This document shows, in pieces, positions 6,727-15,591 of a stretch of 28,456 nt of DNA. Both the position numbers and the translations under genes were made by a program. The stretch lies in the NCBI GenBank assembly GCA_000403035.1, contig AQSL01000136.1:1-28456 (forward strand), written 5' to 3'. The notes below the pieces were generated by a model. That model was not told the DNA's origin, searched no databases, and worked only from the letters and a program-made list of their open reading frames with translations. Positions within the stretch are counted from its first letter, which is position 1. Each line of letters begins with the position of its first letter. Source of the stretch: Candidatus Latescibacter anaerobius SCGC AAA252-E07 (GTDB lineage Bacteria > Latescibacterota > Latescibacteria > Latescibacterales > Latescibacteraceae).

Positions 6727-7743
6727 TCACAATTTCATTTTTAATGCGGAGCTTTCGAGCACTTCCTTGTTGAGCACATGCTTGGGCGGTTTCCCATCGA
6801 GGAATGCCATGAAATCGTCCATAATCATGCGCCTGATTTCCCATCCGCCTTCCTCGCTGTACCAGGCAAAATGCGGTGTGCAGATGACATTGTCCATGTC
6901 GAGGAACCCGTATTCCTCGGGCGGAGGTTCGCCCTCGTGCACATCCAGGCCCGCTCCGGCGATGACTCCTTCTTTAAGAGCCCTGATAAGGTCGGAGGTT
7001 TTGACAACCTGACCCCGTGCGGTATTGACGAGAAAAGCGTCTTTTTTCATCAACGAGAGCTTTTCGTAGTTGATAAAATCCCTGGTTTCCACTGTTACGG
7101 GGACATGCAGAGAGACAATATCCGACTGTTTGAGAACATCATCGAGCGGGATATGCCTGACTCCCAGCTCTGCAAGCTCCTTTTCAGGTTTATAGGGATC
7201 GCAGGCGAGGATGTTAAAACCGAAACTTTTTATCTTTTTAATAACATGCGAGCCGATGTTTCCACAGCCGATGATGCCGAGATTTTTCCCTTTGTAACTG
7301 TGAACGGGATATATATCGTGGTATGCCCAGTTTCCCTTGCGGGTGGAATTCCTGAAAAACGTGCTCTGCATGAGAAGCTTATGGTAAGTCGCCAGTATGA
7401 GCATGACAGCATGTTCGGCGACTCCCTCGCAAAAAGCGGTCGCCTGGTTGGCAAAGATTATCCCGTTGTCGGTCGCCGCCTGAACATCGACTTTATCATA
7501 TCCGATACCGTGCCGTATGAGGACTTTTGTTTTGTCGAGCGATTCAAAAATCTCCCGTGTCATGGGTGTCATATCCACCACGAGAAAATCGGCGTCCCCG
7601 CATTTTTCAATGACTTCACCGGGTTGCGCGAATTTTAATTGATATGCCTCGAAATGCACGCCGATTTTAGCGCATTCTTCCTTTTCCCACTCGAGGTCTT
7701 TTTCTACATAATCAACTACTTTGTAAACGATTTTGTCGGTCAT
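6727..7743 (-). CDS. D-isomer-specific 2-hydroxyacid dehydrogenase
   Basis: 338-residue NAD-dependent dehydrogenase of the D-2-hydroxyacid / phosphoglycerate dehydrogenase / CtBP superfamily. The Rossmann motif GCGNIG is at 159-164, with D182 at the end of the following strand, indicating NAD specificity. The catalytic residues are R243 (in NTARG), E272 (in HEGEPPP) and H291 (in CTPHFAWYS). There is no C-terminal ACT domain, so SerA is unlikely; CtBP-like, glyoxylate/hydroxypyruvate reductase or D-lactate dehydrogenase activities remain possible. AAAGGAG lies about 9 bases before the ATG. It is a single-gene unit with its own upstream region. The substrate cannot be assigned from sequence. 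Confidence 0.87.
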   Translation of the reverse strand: MTDKIVYKVVDYVEKDLEWEKEECAKIGVHFEAYQLKFAQPGEVIEKCGDADFLVVDMTPMTREIFESLDKTKVLIRHGIGYDKVDVQAATDNGIIFANQATAFCEGVAEHAVMLILATYHKLLMQSTFFRNSTRKGNWAYHDIYPVHSYKGKNLGIIGCGNIGSHVIKKIKSFGFNILACDPYKPEKELAELGVRHIPLDDVLKQSDIVSLHVPVTVETRDFINYEKLSLMKKDAFLVNTARGQVVKTSDLIRALKEGVIAGAGLDVHEGEPPPEEYGFLDMDNVICTPHFAWYSEEGGWEIRRMIMDDFMAFLDGKPPKHVLNKEVLESSALKMKL

Positions 7744-8260
7744 ACACTACAACTCCTTTAAAAAATTATTTATCAATGTATTATACATTTTATGTATCTA
7801 AACTAAAATATTATCAACATTTTTTCAAGTAAAATCTGTATATACACCATTAAGTATTGCATTTAAAAAATGTAAACCTTTCGTTTCAAGCAATACTGTT
7901 ACTGCGAATATATAATAAACGCTCGAGCATCTCCGAAATATATTTTTATATAACATATTGAATATAAAGATATAACTAAAATTGCCAAGAAAATATGAAT
8001 GGAGAGTCAGAATAAAAAAGTATCATCAGGTGTATAAAGATAACCGCAGAAAAAATCGTCCGGCATAATTGAATTCTGCACCATGAGCTGAAAACCGTAC
8101 GTTTTTTTCTTGAATTTTTTAATTTTGAATTCATGGGAAGAAGAAATGGGGTAAGGCCGGTAGCAAACACTTCTTGACCCTTTCCCATGATAATATTATC
8201 TTATAGAATTACTTTTATAATGAAGAAACGGTATATAAAAAGGAGTGATGCAACCTTACA
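7744..8260. other. 517-bp divergent intergenic region between the 2-hydroxyacid dehydrogenase and tgt
   Basis: It holds the palindromic block at 7775-7797 and, nearer tgt, a long inverted repeat: TCATGGGAA (8131-8139) and TTCCCATGA (8182-8190), perfect over 9 bp with a 42-base interior. TATAAT at 8216-8221 and AAGGAG at 8240-8245 lead into tgt. No preQ1 riboswitch-like sequence is recognised, although tgt is a queuosine gene. No further gene is supported. Confidence 0.45.
7775..7797 (-). promoter_or_regulatory. Candidate operator of overlapping palindromes upstream of the 2-hydroxyacid dehydrogenase
   Basis: AATGTATTATACATT (7775-7789) is a perfect palindrome around one base, and ATACATTTTATGTAT (7783-7797) is a second that shares the middle half-site, giving three alternating ATGTAT half-sites. 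A minus-strand TATAAT (7785-7780) lies inside, so a bound protein would cover the -10 region. No good -35 hexamer is seen. The AT-richness makes chance palindromes likely, hence low confidence. Confidence 0.3.
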
Positions 8261-9415
8261 TTGGCAGATACGGGAAATGAATTCAGTTTTGAGGTTGTCC
8301 GGACCTGCCCTGTCACAGGCGCAAGGGCCGGAGTCCTGACAACACCGCATTCGGTCGTGGAAACACCGGTTTTTATGCCGGTCGGGACACAGGCAACCGT
8401 GAAAACCATGTCTCAGCAGGAACTCGAGGCCATAGATGTACGTATAATACTTGGGAATACGTACCATCTTTATCTGCGCCCCGGACCTGATCTCGTCCGT
8501 GAGGCGGGCGGGCTGCATGAATTCATGGGCTGGAAAAGGTCTCTCCTCACCGATTCGGGCGGTTTTCAGGTTTTCAGTCTCAATGATCTGAGAAAGATCG
8601 ACAGAGAAGGTGTCACCTTTCGGTCGCATATCGATGGTTCGAGTCACCTTTTTACGCCTGAACGTGTTATGGAAATCGAGCATGATCTCGGCGCCGACAT
8701 TATCATGGCTTTTGATGAGTGCATACCGTATCCCGCGACCCGTGAGTATGTGACGAAGTCTTGTTTGACAACCGGGGAATGGGCTGAAAGATGCAGCGGC
8801 ACTCATGCGAAACTGAACGATGGCTCGCAGGTGCTTTTCGGTATCTGTCAGGGAAGCGTGTATCCCGATCTCAGGGAGAATGTTGCACGGAGGCTGGTCG
8901 ACATGGATTTCTGGGGATATGCCATAGGTGGACTCGCGGTTGGCGAACCCAAAAAGCACATGTTTGAAATGATCGAGGTCACCAACGCTGTTTTACCCCG
9001 GAAGAAACCGAGATACCTGATGGGAGTAGGATTCCCGGATGATATCGTTGAGGCGGTTTCAAGAGGTGTCGACATGTTCGATTGTGTAATGCCGACACGA
9101 AACGCCCGTAACGGCACGGTTTTCACCCGGCATGGAAAGGTTGTTTTGAAAAATGCACATCAGGCGCGAAAGTTTGTGCCTATTGACCCGGAATGTCAGT
9201 GCCCGGTATGCAGAAATTATACGAAAGCGTATATCAGGCATCTTTTTCAGACCGGAGAAATTCTTGCGCCGCGTCTGGCAACTCTGCACAGTATATATTT
9301 TTATGTTACGACAATGCGTGAGATGCGCAAAGCGATAATTGAAAACAGGTTCCCGGAGTGGCGGGAAGAATTTTTAAGCACTTACAGAAATGAGGATAAG
9401 TCGGATGAATTTTGA
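8261..9415 (+). CDS. tgt: Queuine/preQ1 tRNA-guanine transglycosylase
   Basis: Exchanges guanine-34 in the anticodon of Asp, Asn, His and Tyr tRNAs for the queuosine precursor preQ1. 384 residues, a normal length for the bacterial enzyme. ETPVFMPVGTQATVKTM at the N-terminus is diagnostic. The catalytic base D98 is in LLTDSGGFQVFSL and the nucleophile D274 is in FDCVMPTRNARNGTVF. The zinc site is C312, C314, C317 and H343. The start appears to be the TTG at 8261, 15 bases after AAGGAG. An ATG at 8248, nearer the ribosome binding site, is out of frame and reads only ten codons (MQPYIGRYGK). It is first of the four-gene run with yajC, def and fmt, and its 3' end overlaps yajC by 11 bp. Confidence 0.95.
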   Translation: MADTGNEFSFEVVRTCPVTGARAGVLTTPHSVVETPVFMPVGTQATVKTMSQQELEAIDVRIILGNTYHLYLRPGPDLVREAGGLHEFMGWKRSLLTDSGGFQVFSLNDLRKIDREGVTFRSHIDGSSHLFTPERVMEIEHDLGADIIMAFDECIPYPATREYVTKSCLTTGEWAERCSGTHAKLNDGSQVLFGICQGSVYPDLRENVARRLVDMDFWGYAIGGLAVGEPKKHMFEMIEVTNAVLPRKKPRYLMGVGFPDDIVEAVSRGVDMFDCVMPTRNARNGTVFTRHGKVVLKNAHQARKFVPIDPECQCPVCRNYTKAYIRHLFQTGEILAPRLATLHSIYFYVTTMREMRKAIIENRFPEWREEFLSTYRNEDKSDEF

Positions 9416-9761
9416 ATTAATCTCGACAGCATTTGCGCAAACAGAAAAAGCACCGAGAGGCGGCGCTCCTATGTGGCCCATGCTTATAGCGCTTTTTGCT
9501 GTATTTTATTTCTTTATTATACGGCCACAGAAAAAAAAGCAAAGTGATACTCAGTCAATGATGAATACGCTTTCAAAGGGTGATCGGATAATAACAATCG
9601 GGGGTATTTGCGGTACAGTTGTAAACATAAAGGAAAAAAAGGATGCCAAGGGTGATAATGATATTATTGTTTTAAAGGTGTCCGATACTACAAAGATTGA
9701 AATGATCCGGTCGAGCATTGCGAAAGTACTTCCGAAAGAAGGAGAAGCCAAGAAGGTATAA
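9405..9761 (+). CDS. yajC: Sec translocase auxiliary subunit YajC
   Basis: 118 residues. Small inner-membrane protein that associates with SecDF in protein export. A single transmembrane helix, WPMLIALFAVFYFFIIRP, is followed by the basic cluster QKKKQ and a cytoplasmic domain with GDRIITIGGICGTVVNIKE, all typical of YajC. The start at 9405 is preferred because GAGGATAAG lies about 5 bases upstream; an in-frame ATG at 9390 has no ribosome binding site. Overlap with the end of tgt and a 3-bp gap to def indicate cotranscription. tgt-yajC linkage is common in bacteria; secD and secF, which often follow, are absent here. Confidence 0.92.
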   Translation: MNFELISTAFAQTEKAPRGGAPMWPMLIALFAVFYFFIIRPQKKKQSDTQSMMNTLSKGDRIITIGGICGTVVNIKEKKDAKGDNDIIVLKVSDTTKIEMIRSSIAKVLPKEGEAKKV

Positions 9762-9764
9762 AAA

Positions 9765-10277
9765 ATGACGTATAAAATTCATACATACGGCGACCCTGTT
9801 TTGAGGAAAGACGCAGAGCCTGTAACCGATTTCGACCGTAATATCCGCGGCATTGTGGAGAATATGATCGAGACCATGTACAGGGATAACGGGATAGGGC
9901 TGGCAGCGCCTCAAATAGGGATTTCAAACAGAATTGCTGTTATCGACCGTTCCTTCGGCGAGACGGTAGATGATGTTATCGTGCTGATAAACCCTGAAAT
10001 ACTTGAAACAGAGGGCGAATGTACTTTGGAAGAGGGTTGCCTTTCGGTTCCGGGAGTGTATGAGGATGTTGTGAGGCCCGAAAAGATACTCGTCCGATTC
10101 CAGGATATTGAAGGCAACGTTCATGAAACCGATGCGGATGGTATGCTGGCAAGGGTTGTCCTGCATGAATCGGATCATCTCGATGGGATTCTTTTCGTGG
10201 ACAGGCTCAGTGCTGTCAAGAGGAGATTACTGGCAAAGACGCTTCGCTCTTTAAAGGAGGAAGACGAGAACGCTTGA
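9765..10277 (+). CDS. def: Peptide deformylase
   Basis: Removes the formyl group from N-formyl-methionine of nascent proteins; ribosome-associated cytoplasmic metalloenzyme. 170 residues. The three deformylase motifs are present: GIGLAAPQ (43-50), EGCLS (90-94, where C92 is a metal ligand) and HESDH (134-138, two histidine ligands and the catalytic E135). The gene begins 3 bp after yajC and its TGA shares a base with the ATG of fmt (TGATG), so translation of the two is likely coupled. A normal full-length enzyme. Confidence 0.96.
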   Translation: MTYKIHTYGDPVLRKDAEPVTDFDRNIRGIVENMIETMYRDNGIGLAAPQIGISNRIAVIDRSFGETVDDVIVLINPEILETEGECTLEEGCLSVPGVYEDVVRPEKILVRFQDIEGNVHETDADGMLARVVLHESDHLDGILFVDRLSAVKRRLLAKTLRSLKEEDENA

Positions 10278-11209
10278 TGCGAATCATTTTTATGGGTACT
10301 GCCGAATTCGGTGTGCCCACACTCAAGGCGCTTCATGAGAAATATGGTGTGGTGTGTGTGGTGACAGGATGTGATACCCGAAAAGGGCGCGGCAGAAAAC
10401 TGCAGCCCACGCCGGTACGGAGTGCTGCAGAAAATCTCGGATTGGATGTCCTGACACCGGTTGACCTGAATGATCCCGAATTTATCGAAGAACTTGAAGC
10501 ATATAAAGCAGACCTTTTCTATGTAGTTGCTTTCAGGATACTGCCGAAAAAAGTGTTTACCATGCCTTCCGGGGGTACGGTCAATCTTCATGCATCCCTT
10601 CTTCCTGATTATCGGGGCGCTGCACCTATTAATTGGGCAGTTATCAACGGTGATGAGGAGACCGGGCTTACGACTTTTTATATAGAAGAAACGGTCGATA
10701 CCGGTGATATTATTTTGAATGAAAAGATTTCTATCGGACAGGATGAAACAGCCGGAGAGCTTGCCGGAAGAATGAAGATAATCGGGGCATTTCTCTCCCT
10801 GGAAACAGTGGAAATGATTGAGAATAATAGAGCCCATAGAAAGCCCCAGCCCTCTATCACTGCGAGGCCTGCGCCAAAACTGTATAAAGAAGACGGCCGT
10901 ATTGACTGGTCAAAGGATGCACGGACGATACACAATCATGTTCGCGGCATGAATCCATCACCCGGTGCATTTACTCAATGTACGAAAGGTCCGCTGAGAA
11001 TACACAGAACGAGTGTCGTTGATGAAACCTCTCACGGATCATCCGGCCGCGTTATCGAGTCCTCGCGGAAAGGCGGTTTTGTTGTTTCCTGCGGAAGGGG
11101 AAGTCTCAGGATTCTGGAAATTCAGCCGCCCGGGAAGAAAGCTATGGACGGCGCAAGTTTTGTTCGCGGTTACCGGATTGAAGAAGGATTGTATATAAAC
11201 GAAGTATGA
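10277..11209 (+). CDS. fmt: Methionyl-tRNA formyltransferase
   Basis: Formylates initiator Met-tRNA using 10-formyl-tetrahydrofolate. 310 residues from the ATG at 10277, which overlaps the def stop codon by one base; a TTG one codon earlier is a less likely start. The N-terminal domain begins MRIIFMGTAEFGVPTL, the usual fmt opening. The catalytic triad N103, H105 and D141 lies in NLHASLLPDYRGAAPINW and VDTGDIIL. A C-terminal OB-like tRNA-binding domain follows from about residue 205 (IDWSKDARTIHNHVRGMNP, with the family's W-x(7)-I-x(2)-x-R-G-x-N-P pattern). Last gene of the tgt-yajC-def-fmt run. Confidence 0.95.
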   Translation: MRIIFMGTAEFGVPTLKALHEKYGVVCVVTGCDTRKGRGRKLQPTPVRSAAENLGLDVLTPVDLNDPEFIEELEAYKADLFYVVAFRILPKKVFTMPSGGTVNLHASLLPDYRGAAPINWAVINGDEETGLTTFYIEETVDTGDIILNEKISIGQDETAGELAGRMKIIGAFLSLETVEMIENNRAHRKPQPSITARPAPKLYKEDGRIDWSKDARTIHNHVRGMNPSPGAFTQCTKGPLRIHRTSVVDETSHGSSGRVIESSRKGGFVVSCGRGSLRILEIQPPGKKAMDGASFVRGYRIEEGLYINEV

Positions 11210-11275
11210 AGTATAACGTATAAATAGAAACAATTTCATTAAACGTTGAAATTATTGTTTCCGGAGGTGATTATA

Positions 11276-11974
11276 ATGTTTTTCTGGGATCCGACATTTA
11301 TAATAATGATTCCCGGGTTGATTCTGACCTTGTGGGCACAGGCAAAGGTAAAGTCTGCCTTTAAAAAATTCAGCAAGGTTGGCGCACGATCAGGTATTAC
11401 CGGCGCAGAGGTTGCCCGTCGCATATTGAACAGTAACGGGCTTTCCGGTGTCGGTATCGAACCCGTTCGAGGACAGCTTACCGACCATTACGATCCAAAA
11501 TCAGGCGTGCTCAGACTCTCTGAAAACGTGTATGATTCACAGAGTATTGCGGCGCTCGGTATCGCTGCTCATGAGGCCGGACATGCAGTGCAGCATGGCG
11601 TAAATTATTCGGCGCTTGTGCTCAGAACAGCAATTGCCCCGGCGGCTGCGACCGGTTCACAACTGGGGATATGGCTGTTCATGATAGGGATGGTTCTCGG
11701 ATTCTTTACCCGTACACCGATGACATGGCTCCTCGATGCCGGTATTATCCTTTTCACCGTTGCCGTATTTTTTACCTTTATTACCCTGCCGGTGGAGTTT
11801 AATGCATCGAAAAGGGCGATTATAGTGCTGGAACAGGGTGGTTTTTTGACACAGGACGAGCTCCCGAAGGCAAAAGCTGTACTCAACGCCGCTGCATGGA
11901 CGTATGTTGCTGCAGCCGCAACCTCCGTTCTCATGCTGCTACGGCTTATTATCCTCCGCAACAGCAGGGACTGA
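11276..11974 (+). CDS. YugP-family zinc metallopeptidase (membrane)
   Basis: 232 residues from the ATG at 11276, which follows a strong GGAGGTGAT; an upstream in-frame TTG has no such site. An N-terminal hydrophobic anchor (about 5-21) is followed by the zinc motif HEAGH at 99-103 within LGIAAHEAGHAVQHGVNYS, and by two more hydrophobic stretches (about 132-150 and 156-178). This arrangement matches the YugP family, putative membrane-bound neutral zinc metallopeptidases whose substrates are not known. The C-terminal half contains VEFNASKRAI, typical for the family. It lies 66 bp after fmt and may be read from the same transcript. Confidence 0.86.
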   Translation: MFFWDPTFIIMIPGLILTLWAQAKVKSAFKKFSKVGARSGITGAEVARRILNSNGLSGVGIEPVRGQLTDHYDPKSGVLRLSENVYDSQSIAALGIAAHEAGHAVQHGVNYSALVLRTAIAPAAATGSQLGIWLFMIGMVLGFFTRTPMTWLLDAGIILFTVAVFFTFITLPVEFNASKRAIIVLEQGGFLTQDELPKAKAVLNAAAWTYVAAAATSVLMLLRLIILRNSRD

Positions 11975-12236
11975 GGGAATTATGAATGGTGAATGATGAA
12001 GTAATCGGATTAAATGTGCTCTTGCCCGGAAAGAAGCGAAAGAAAGCTTATACCGGTTAAAGGTACCCGAAAAATTGTCACTTGTTTCAAATAATTAGGG
12101 TACATTTTCTTATTGAGGAAGCAGATGAAATTAGTGCAATAATTACGTTAATTATTAAAAAAGCAAAGAATAATAAAGAGTCATGAGTCGTAACGGCTTT
12201 TTTCACAATTCATAATTCACAATGCAAAGGCGTCGT

Positions 12237-14066
12237 ATGTGCGGAATTTTTGGGTTTGTTGGTAAAGGTTTTTCACCGGATGTTCTGGTTGAGGGAATAC
12301 GGAGACTGGAATACAGAGGATATGATTCATGGGGAATAGCGGTAAATGGCAACGGAAATGGTACTAAACTCTTTATTCACAAAGCCGCAGGAAGGATTCC
12401 CGCATCACTTCCCGAAGATATCCCGGATAACGGCGTAAGCGGCATTGCACATACCCGATGGGCTACCCATGGAGCTCCCAGCACCGAGAACGCTCATCCG
12501 CACACAGATTGTTCCGGGAAGCTTGCAATTATCCACAATGGCATAATTGAAAACTATAAATCACTGAGACAGAAACTCCGGAAACTCGGCCACACATTTA
12601 AAACTGAAACCGATTCTGAAGTTATCGTGCATCTGGTAGAACAGTTCAAAAATGAAGGCCTTGATTTACGTCTTGCTTTCATCGAAGCGCTTAAGAGTAT
12701 GGAAGGAGCGTATGGGCTTGCGCTCATATCCGGTGATCAGCCGGAATCGATTCTGATTGGAAAGATGGGAAGCCCTATTGTTATCGGGCAGGGAGACGGT
12801 TTTAATCTTCTTGCCAGCGATCCATCGGCTATCATACCGCATACCAGATATGTGGTTTATCTCGATGACGGCGAATGTGCGGAGTTAAATGCTGACAGAT
12901 TCGAAAGTTTCAAGCTTGATGAAAGCATAACTGTCAAGGAAGTTGAAAAACTTACGTTTAATCTCAAGGAGGTTGAAAAAGGCGGTTATCATCATTTCAT
13001 GGAGAAGGAAATTCACGAGCAGCCACAAAGTATACAGGACAGTATGCGCGGCCGTATTTACCGTAGAGAAGGTTCTATCAAGCTTGGCGGGATTGATGAA
13101 ACGATACTCCTGAAAACGAAAAGAATTAAGATTATTGCCTGCGGAACGAGCTGGCATGCCGGAATTATCGGAAAATATATGTTCGAGGTGCTGGCGGGAA
13201 TACCTACGGAGGTGTGTTATGCCGCCGAATTCCGATATGCGGATCCGGTTATTGAACAGGACACGCTTCTCATCGCAATTAGCCAGTCCGGTGAAACCGC
13301 AGATACTCTTGCAGGAATCCGTGAGGCAAAAAGTCTTGGGGCCCCGGTATTGGGCATCGTGAATGTGGTTGGCAGTTCCATAGCACGTGAGTGCGGACAG
13401 GGGGTGTTCCTTCATGCCGGCCCGGAAATCGGAGTGGCTTCCACGAAAGCGTTTACAAGCCAGGTGGTTGTTCTTTACCTTCTTGCCTTAGAAGCGAGCA
13501 GACTGAGAGGCATGTCTCTCCGGGACGGCCTTCTTTGCATCGATGCGTTAAAAAAACTCCCCGAGCAGGCGGAAGAAACCCTGAAACTCGACAGTTTCAT
13601 TGCATCGATTGCTCAGGAGTATGCAGGCTATAAGAATTTTCTTTATATCGGACGTCTCTTTGAATACCCGCTTGCACTCGAGGGCGCCCTGAAACTGAAA
13701 GAAATATCCTATATACATGCGGAAGGTGTTCCCGCCGCCGAGCTTAAACACGGGCCTATTGCACTGATCGATGAAAAAATGCCGGTGGTTGTTCTTGCCG
13801 CTCAAAAAAGTATTCTCAATAAGATGATTTCCAACGTTCATGAGATAAGAGCACGCGGGGGAAGAATTATATCTATCGTCAGTGAAGGTACGGATAAACT
13901 GGAAAGTATATCGGAACATGTCATAACAATACCTTCGACAATCGATCCGTTAGTTCCTGTTCTTGGTGTGATTCCTCTTCAACTTCTTGCGTATCATATC
14001 GCTGTGGAATGCGGCTGCGATGTAGACCGCCCGAGGAATTTAGCGAAAAGTGTAACGGTGGAATGA
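12237..14066 (+). CDS. glmS: Glutamine-fructose-6-phosphate aminotransferase (isomerizing)
   Basis: Makes glucosamine-6-phosphate from fructose-6-phosphate and glutamine, the committed step to UDP-GlcNAc. 609 residues from the ATG at 12237. This start is chosen over the ATG at 12222 because the class II glutaminase needs cysteine right after the initiator methionine (MCGIFGFVG); AAAGG lies 6 bases upstream. Glutaminase domain about 1-240 with RLEYRGYDSWGIA and HTRWATHG; HHFMEKEIHEQPQSI linker at 252-266; SIS domain 1 about 295-425 with CGTSWHAG and SQSGETADT; SIS domain 2 about 460-600; the C-terminal tail LAKSVTVE carries the catalytic lysine. The leader shows no glmS-ribozyme-like sequence that I recognise. 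Confidence 0.96.
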   Translation: MCGIFGFVGKGFSPDVLVEGIRRLEYRGYDSWGIAVNGNGNGTKLFIHKAAGRIPASLPEDIPDNGVSGIAHTRWATHGAPSTENAHPHTDCSGKLAIIHNGIIENYKSLRQKLRKLGHTFKTETDSEVIVHLVEQFKNEGLDLRLAFIEALKSMEGAYGLALISGDQPESILIGKMGSPIVIGQGDGFNLLASDPSAIIPHTRYVVYLDDGECAELNADRFESFKLDESITVKEVEKLTFNLKEVEKGGYHHFMEKEIHEQPQSIQDSMRGRIYRREGSIKLGGIDETILLKTKRIKIIACGTSWHAGIIGKYMFEVLAGIPTEVCYAAEFRYADPVIEQDTLLIAISQSGETADTLAGIREAKSLGAPVLGIVNVVGSSIARECGQGVFLHAGPEIGVASTKAFTSQVVVLYLLALEASRLRGMSLRDGLLCIDALKKLPEQAEETLKLDSFIASIAQEYAGYKNFLYIGRLFEYPLALEGALKLKEISYIHAEGVPAAELKHGPIALIDEKMPVVVLAAQKSILNKMISNVHEIRARGGRIISIVSEGTDKLESISEHVITIPSTIDPLVPVLGVIPLQLLAYHIAVECGCDVDRPRNLAKSVTVE

Positions 14067-14182
14067 GAGAGAAGATACTCCGGGAAAAATTGGCAGCGGG
14101 CAGTACAGGACTCACTATTCGTGTTGAATGTAAATGTAAAGTTACTTCAATGGGTGAAAGCTCTAACTGAGGAGTTCATTGT

Positions 14183-15406
14183 ATGCACATTATACTATTC
14201 GAGGACAACCATTGTGAAAACCTTTATCCTCTCGGATTATTTTGCCCGGTTTATGACCTGAAAATCGGGTCATGGACATTACATGACATGGTTGAACTTC
14301 TCACTATTCCTGTTGTCACCGTAATCCGTGATCATTTCCATCTCGACGGAAAAAAAGATACCGATTATGAAATCACGAAACGTGAACCGCTCCTGTTTTT
14401 GAATGCCTCGATTGAACCCTCCGTCACATACCTGGATACATTACAAGACCTTATCCGTTCCAACGATCCGTTTATTACAACAAGCGGGAATCGTGTTGCC
14501 GCTGCGCTGATTCCGCCGGGAAAGGAAATTCCCGAGACTTTTTCTCCTCAGGATATAACCCCCTTTTTGCTGGAAATGGAACTGCCGCTTGAGCGGGAAA
14601 TGTTCAAGACAATCGACTGGCCGCATGAGGTTATTGGCTCCCATTTGCGGTTATGGGATGCAAACATTGAAAAAATAATCGAAACCGGTACGTATACGGA
14701 AAAGGAGCCGGGTTTTTTTATCGGAGAAAATGTGGAACTGGCGCCATCTGCCGTTATTGAAACAGCGCACGGCCCGATTATTATTGACAGCGGGACAAAG
14801 GTCATGCATTTTACCTATCTTGAAGGGCCGATTCATATCGGGATGAATTCTCTGGTATTAGAGCATTCGTCGATAAAGGATGTTACTTCAGTCGGAACGC
14901 ACTGCAAGATCGGCGGTGAAGTAGAGGCATCTGTGATAGATTCCTTTTCCAACAAACAGCACCATGGATTTCTCGGTCATTCGTGGATAGGTACGTGGGT
15001 TAATCTCGGTGCGGGCACTTCATCGAGCGACCTCAAAAACACGTACGGTAACATTCGGGTTGATTATGGGGGAAATAAAACCGAAACCGGCATGCAGTTT
15101 CTCGGTTCGGTAATCGGCGATTATGCAAAAACCGCAGTCAATACATCTCTTTTTACCGGTAAAATGGTGGGTGTATGCAGCATGATTTACGGAACAGTTA
15201 CGACAAATGTGCCGAGTTTCTCAAACTATGCCCGGAGCTTCGGCCAGGTTACCGAAATAAGTTTTGAGCAGGTTGTTAAAACCCAGAAGCGCATGTTCTT
15301 ACGACGCGGTACTGAACAAACCGATCGTGACATCTATCTCATGAAACGTGTGTTTGAAATGACCCGTCATGAACGAACCATGAATGAAGAACAGATCAAT
15401 TTCTAA
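14183..15406 (+). CDS. GlmU-like bifunctional sugar-nucleotidyltransferase/acetyltransferase
   Basis: 407 residues, of the compact GlmU-like type found in Bacteroidetes and relatives. The N-terminal half (about 1-160) resembles the degenerate uridylyltransferase domain (LFCPVYDLKIGSWTLHDM in place of the usual RPxxDLRxG pattern). The C-terminal half is a left-handed beta-helix with hexapeptide repeats (IGENVELAPSAVIE, IIIDSGTKV, IHIGMNSLVLEHSSIKD) and the acetyltransferase-like segment HSWIGTWVNLGAGTSSSDLK followed by NTYG. It probably acetylates and activates glucosamine-1-phosphate to UDP-GlcNAc; the gene lies 116 bp after glmS, consistent with that. The degenerate nucleotidyltransferase motif leaves the first reaction uncertain. 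TGAGGAG precedes the ATG by 8 bases. Confidence 0.85.
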   Translation: MHIILFEDNHCENLYPLGLFCPVYDLKIGSWTLHDMVELLTIPVVTVIRDHFHLDGKKDTDYEITKREPLLFLNASIEPSVTYLDTLQDLIRSNDPFITTSGNRVAAALIPPGKEIPETFSPQDITPFLLEMELPLEREMFKTIDWPHEVIGSHLRLWDANIEKIIETGTYTEKEPGFFIGENVELAPSAVIETAHGPIIIDSGTKVMHFTYLEGPIHIGMNSLVLEHSSIKDVTSVGTHCKIGGEVEASVIDSFSNKQHHGFLGHSWIGTWVNLGAGTSSSDLKNTYGNIRVDYGGNKTETGMQFLGSVIGDYAKTAVNTSLFTGKMVGVCSMIYGTVTTNVPSFSNYARSFGQVTEISFEQVVKTQKRMFLRRGTEQTDRDIYLMKRVFEMTRHERTMNEEQINF

Positions 15407-15591
15407 CCACTACAACTCACAAAGATACGTTCTCTTCATGGGATGCAAAGGGTGTATATATCCTCACCGAATTTCAACGAATGTGCAATCATGGTTCAGA
15501 CAATCAACGAACCAATGAGTATGTAAAATAGTTTCCTCAAAATCATACAAATAAATGAAAGTGTTTCGTTTATGAATTGAAAGGTAATTGC

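Noticed and set aside
6778..7638. 286-codon plus-strand open frame
   Set aside because: It is antisense to the 2-hydroxyacid dehydrogenase, whose catalytic motifs are all intact; the long frame reflects codon bias of the opposite strand.
7976..8188. 70-codon minus-strand frame between the 2-hydroxyacid dehydrogenase and tgt
   Set aside because: No ribosome binding site or family resemblance, low-complexity composition, and it spans the inverted repeat of the tgt leader.
8201..8959. 252-codon minus-strand open frame over tgt
   Set aside because: Shadow of the well-supported tgt gene; no family resemblance.
10175..10837. 220-codon minus-strand open frame over def and fmt
   Set aside because: Antisense to two genes with complete active sites; no recognisable motifs.
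12110..12186. Open frame ending LIEEADEISAIITLIIKKAK upstream of glmS, resembling the tail of four-helix-bundle (23S intervening sequence) proteins
   Set aside because: Only about 25 residues with a weak, helix-only resemblance; no start, no ribosome binding site and no upstream homologous region.
11975..12236. glmS ribozyme in the glmS leader
   Set aside because: The leader is AT-rich, contains simple repeats and shows no recognisable ribozyme core; the phylogenetic type also makes it unlikely.
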